This document shows, piece by piece, positions 63,101-64,000 of a stretch of 64,000 bases of DNA (its first letter is position 1; every line of letters begins with the position of its first letter). Origin of the DNA: Agarophyton chilense (lineage: Eukaryota; Rhodophyta; Florideophyceae; Gracilariales; Gracilariaceae). The notes beneath the pieces are model-generated. The model saw only the letters and a list, made by a program, of their open reading frames with translations. It did not search any database and had not been told where the DNA came from. The position numbers and the translations under genes are program-made. The stretch spans positions 744,001-808,000 of the forward strand of contig JARGXX010000022.1 of the NCBI GenBank assembly GCA_030374765.1, in the 5' to 3' direction.

Positions 63101-63851
63101 TGTCAAAAAGTGCAAAGAAGCCCGTGGGGGTACCGCGGATAAGGGCGTTTGTTGGAGACCCAGAAACGGACTCAATGATGAGATAAGCATCAGAAAACTC
63201 TCTTGTGCGATCGATGATCGCTTCATCCTCGGAAAGTTCGTTGGCTATAAGACTACATTCCCCGAATAAAGCACGGCTGATGACAATAATGGAATTGTTG
63301 GGATACATTTGTGCCAGTGACTGTGTGACAGTGGTATCGGGGCGGATCTTGATGCGGATAGTAGATTGCTCCGTGCATTCTACCGACTCGATTGACGACT
63401 CTACAGCGTTTAGCGATACAACGCCATTGGAATTAAGAAGACCATTGAAGGAGAAGGAATATACGTCACCGCTTTCAATATCAGTTGACGGTACCTCCGT
63501 AGACGTCGTGAGTGGACCTGTTTGGAAGGTGAGATCGGAGAAAGAAGGCCCGGGACTTGCGCTTGGGGAAGGTAGTGGCGATGGAGACGGATCGGGTGTG
63601 TGTGAGGGGCGGGCACATGCAAAACCGCGAATATGCCCATGGAGTAAAGTGCATGAACGAACTACACAATCAGTGCGATATGTGTGGAGTGAACATAGTC
63701 CGGCGGCAAGACGGCGACCCCTATAGAACTTCGGAAAGCACAATTTGGGACACCACGTACGCCGCGCAGGTGATTGGGCCTGAACTGCGGTGTTATAATG
63801 AGAGACGAAAATGATGAGGACGAAGACGATGGTCCCCTGTATCGGCATCAT
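60195..63851 (-). CDS. Secreted protein with von Willebrand factor type D domain
   Basis: 1,218 codons, single exon. A signal peptide (TIVFVLIIFVSHYNTAVQAQ) is followed by a Cys-rich stretch (~30-80) and a Pro/Ser linker (~85-102). A long middle region (~105-600) has no recognised domain but is rich in beta-type residues. A second Ser/Pro/Thr linker (~612-640) leads into the VWD domain from ~642: MYTDPHIRTFDGLSYDC and GEFIIVQSQSLGLEIQARY, then GVTGILGSPNNNFRDDW (~785-800), with paired Cys. The remaining ~400 residues include an Ig-like or cadherin-like part (FEPAVVAVNTAVNVFITF) and a Pro/Ser tail. VWD domains in animals and algae occur in gel-forming and adhesive secreted proteins. No membrane anchor is seen, so cell-wall or extracellular matrix location is likely. 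Confidence 0.85.
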   Translation of the reverse strand: MMPIQGTIVFVLIIFVSHYNTAVQAQSPARRTWCPKLCFPKFYRGRRLAAGLCSLHTYRTDCVVRSCTLLHGHIRGFACARPSHTPDPSPSPLPSPSASPGPSFSDLTFQTGPLTTSTEVPSTDIESGDVYSFSFNGLLNSNGVVSLNAVESSIESVECTEQSTIRIKIRPDTTVTQSLAQMYPNNSIIVISRALFGECSLIANELSEDEAIIDRTREFSDAYLIIESVSGSPTNALIRGTPTGFFALFDNANLRVSRLASASNSTALAPVSRPFSVTAQANVFSLGPLQVEAKVSARDNGNFDVLEADWGLSGLNLEFSVVTDVSIEAELSAKLAAGTAAFPLKTFTFVSVPIYGIPEFALFDRLEDRLGNWTLPNFKLGVFFEVPLVLSVRGEIGVELDTKATGTYNLGKKQLTYFAKGPFTNLNVGVREEVNEPASTSFTLRPPGENIFSDSSVFISVTAFAGIRPQIALYAAILNLRLSGEAGVEIEAKTALTNAFPPVSGAAATFGQCETCHKVEVKGDAVLGNIGIFGQLGLQSPPINLFGRSFRIPIRVKVITLTLPGNPSLRSTLVQACYVPEFGEDTLLCNDEDCCDSGTQECVAIDSGEKQCSASPSPSATASPTASPTASPTPDDGSTSTMYTDPHIRTFDGLSYDCQASGEFIIVQSQSLGLEIQARYSGPNFRGSVTTGLVMRQDGFPTVQMSIAKINGSLFSSISGCPVSLFVDGISRNVTDNVGSSGADVSISGTRAIIALQSGVRLSFQPRRSSFFGCYFEGLETFLPRYIVNNGGVTGILGSPNNNFRDDWMTRSGEILTLPNSTADRIFAPAYNYCTQNWCIRNASESLFVYEEGLNHTSFDLCDMPFGSPIDFDSASPELVALCGQDPACLVDGLVGDVDDAASSLQAQAEADARASRVAALKFEPAVVAVNTAVNVFITFNTSRVSTSIPDGLENFVLFRVDPVTGIPGASPIISLEDNGEPGFSDAVSGDGVYSNLLAIESSTAGEVFGFRAVPVISGSPATTSSLAVTATTAVRSYSTQSGIGEVTDTNVTSISIPNAQFEAYELVVRYSWGSDQFDLDTGTQFLEGKVGFSCSPSGDFMTFSGDDTGTGGSETIVVRVNEARGQGLWSTSTNISANAGWYRNAQGPATLRVFLRDNDTLSEVTGSGLSSVISPGVQTDCASTRIGTINIDVKSSLTTVSLVSQPTPQPSPSSLSS
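61958..61995 (-). repeat. 12-bp tandem repeat in the VWD gene linker
   Basis: GGAGAAGCAGTG-type units, three in a row, encode the Ser-Pro-Thr-Ala repeats of the linker before the VWD domain. Length variation here would keep the frame. Confidence 0.8.
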
Positions 63852-64000
63852 GTTAGCGTCAAGACCGGGTATTACGGGAAGGTTTAAGGAGCTCTTTCGA
63901 TCTTATGAAGCTTTATATATACTACGATTTCATTCATGGAGCAAGCTCTATCCTCAACCTTGTGAGCATTGCAAGCAGAGATACTGCTGCGCAGTTTACA
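63852..64000 (-). promoter_or_regulatory. Promoter region of the VWD gene
   Basis: On the minus strand TATATATAAAG at about 63,910-63,921 lies some 60 bp before the start codon, a good TATA-box candidate for a short 5' UTR. It is the clearest TATA-like site near a gene in this window. Confidence 0.5.

Overview
The window looks like nuclear DNA from a photosynthetic eukaryote, most likely a red seaweed (florideophyte, Chondrus-like). The case rests on five things: long intronless genes, one of them over 8 kb; a small protein with an N-terminal MAFV plastid leader of the red-algal/glaucophyte kind followed by a thylakoid-lumen signal; eukaryotic PP4-type phosphatase, VWA and VWD genes; chromodomain Ty3/gypsy, Ty1/copia, CACTA-like, PIF/Harbinger and Tc1 elements; and a sharp split between a transposon island and a compact gene island. 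The species is an inference.

Positions 1-43,012 are an old, layered transposon graveyard. From left to right it holds a Tc1 transposase fragment; a decayed CACTA/Tnp2-type transposase with a neighbouring acidic/basic repeat gene; a decayed Ty3/gypsy chromovirus on the minus strand (element B); a decayed plus-strand Ty3/gypsy pol (element C) followed by more retroelement debris; a decayed PIF/Harbinger pair (transposase plus SANT/Myb-like partner); and a Ty1/copia element whose reverse transcriptase gene is split by a much younger, complete-looking 10,258-bp Ty3/gypsy element (element A, 31,370-41,627). Element A has matching 915-bp LTRs, a 5-bp target duplication CCACC, a primer-binding site and a polypurine tract. 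Its gag and pol are long and open, but it has no integrase catalytic core and its reverse transcriptase reads YLED where YxDD is expected.

The most unusual feature is a third long gene of these Ty3/gypsy elements. It lies between pol and the 3' LTR, points against gag and pol, and encodes an unrecognised protein. It is intact in element A (618 codons), decayed at the same relative place in element B, and present as a third fragment right of element C. This suggests a conserved antisense gene in a red-algal chromovirus lineage.

Positions 44,131-63,851 are gene-dense, intronless and in strand pairs: PP4-type phosphatase catalytic subunit (-) divergent from a carnosine-synthase-like ATP-grasp ligase (+); this converges on a 2,870-residue mucin-like membrane protein with a C-terminal VWA domain (-); that is divergent from an unrecognised acidic protein (+); this converges on a small plastid/thylakoid-targeted protein (-); then a secreted VWD-domain protein (-). 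The two large surface proteins suggest roles in adhesion or the cell wall, and the giant one carries nested tandem repeats that look recently amplified.
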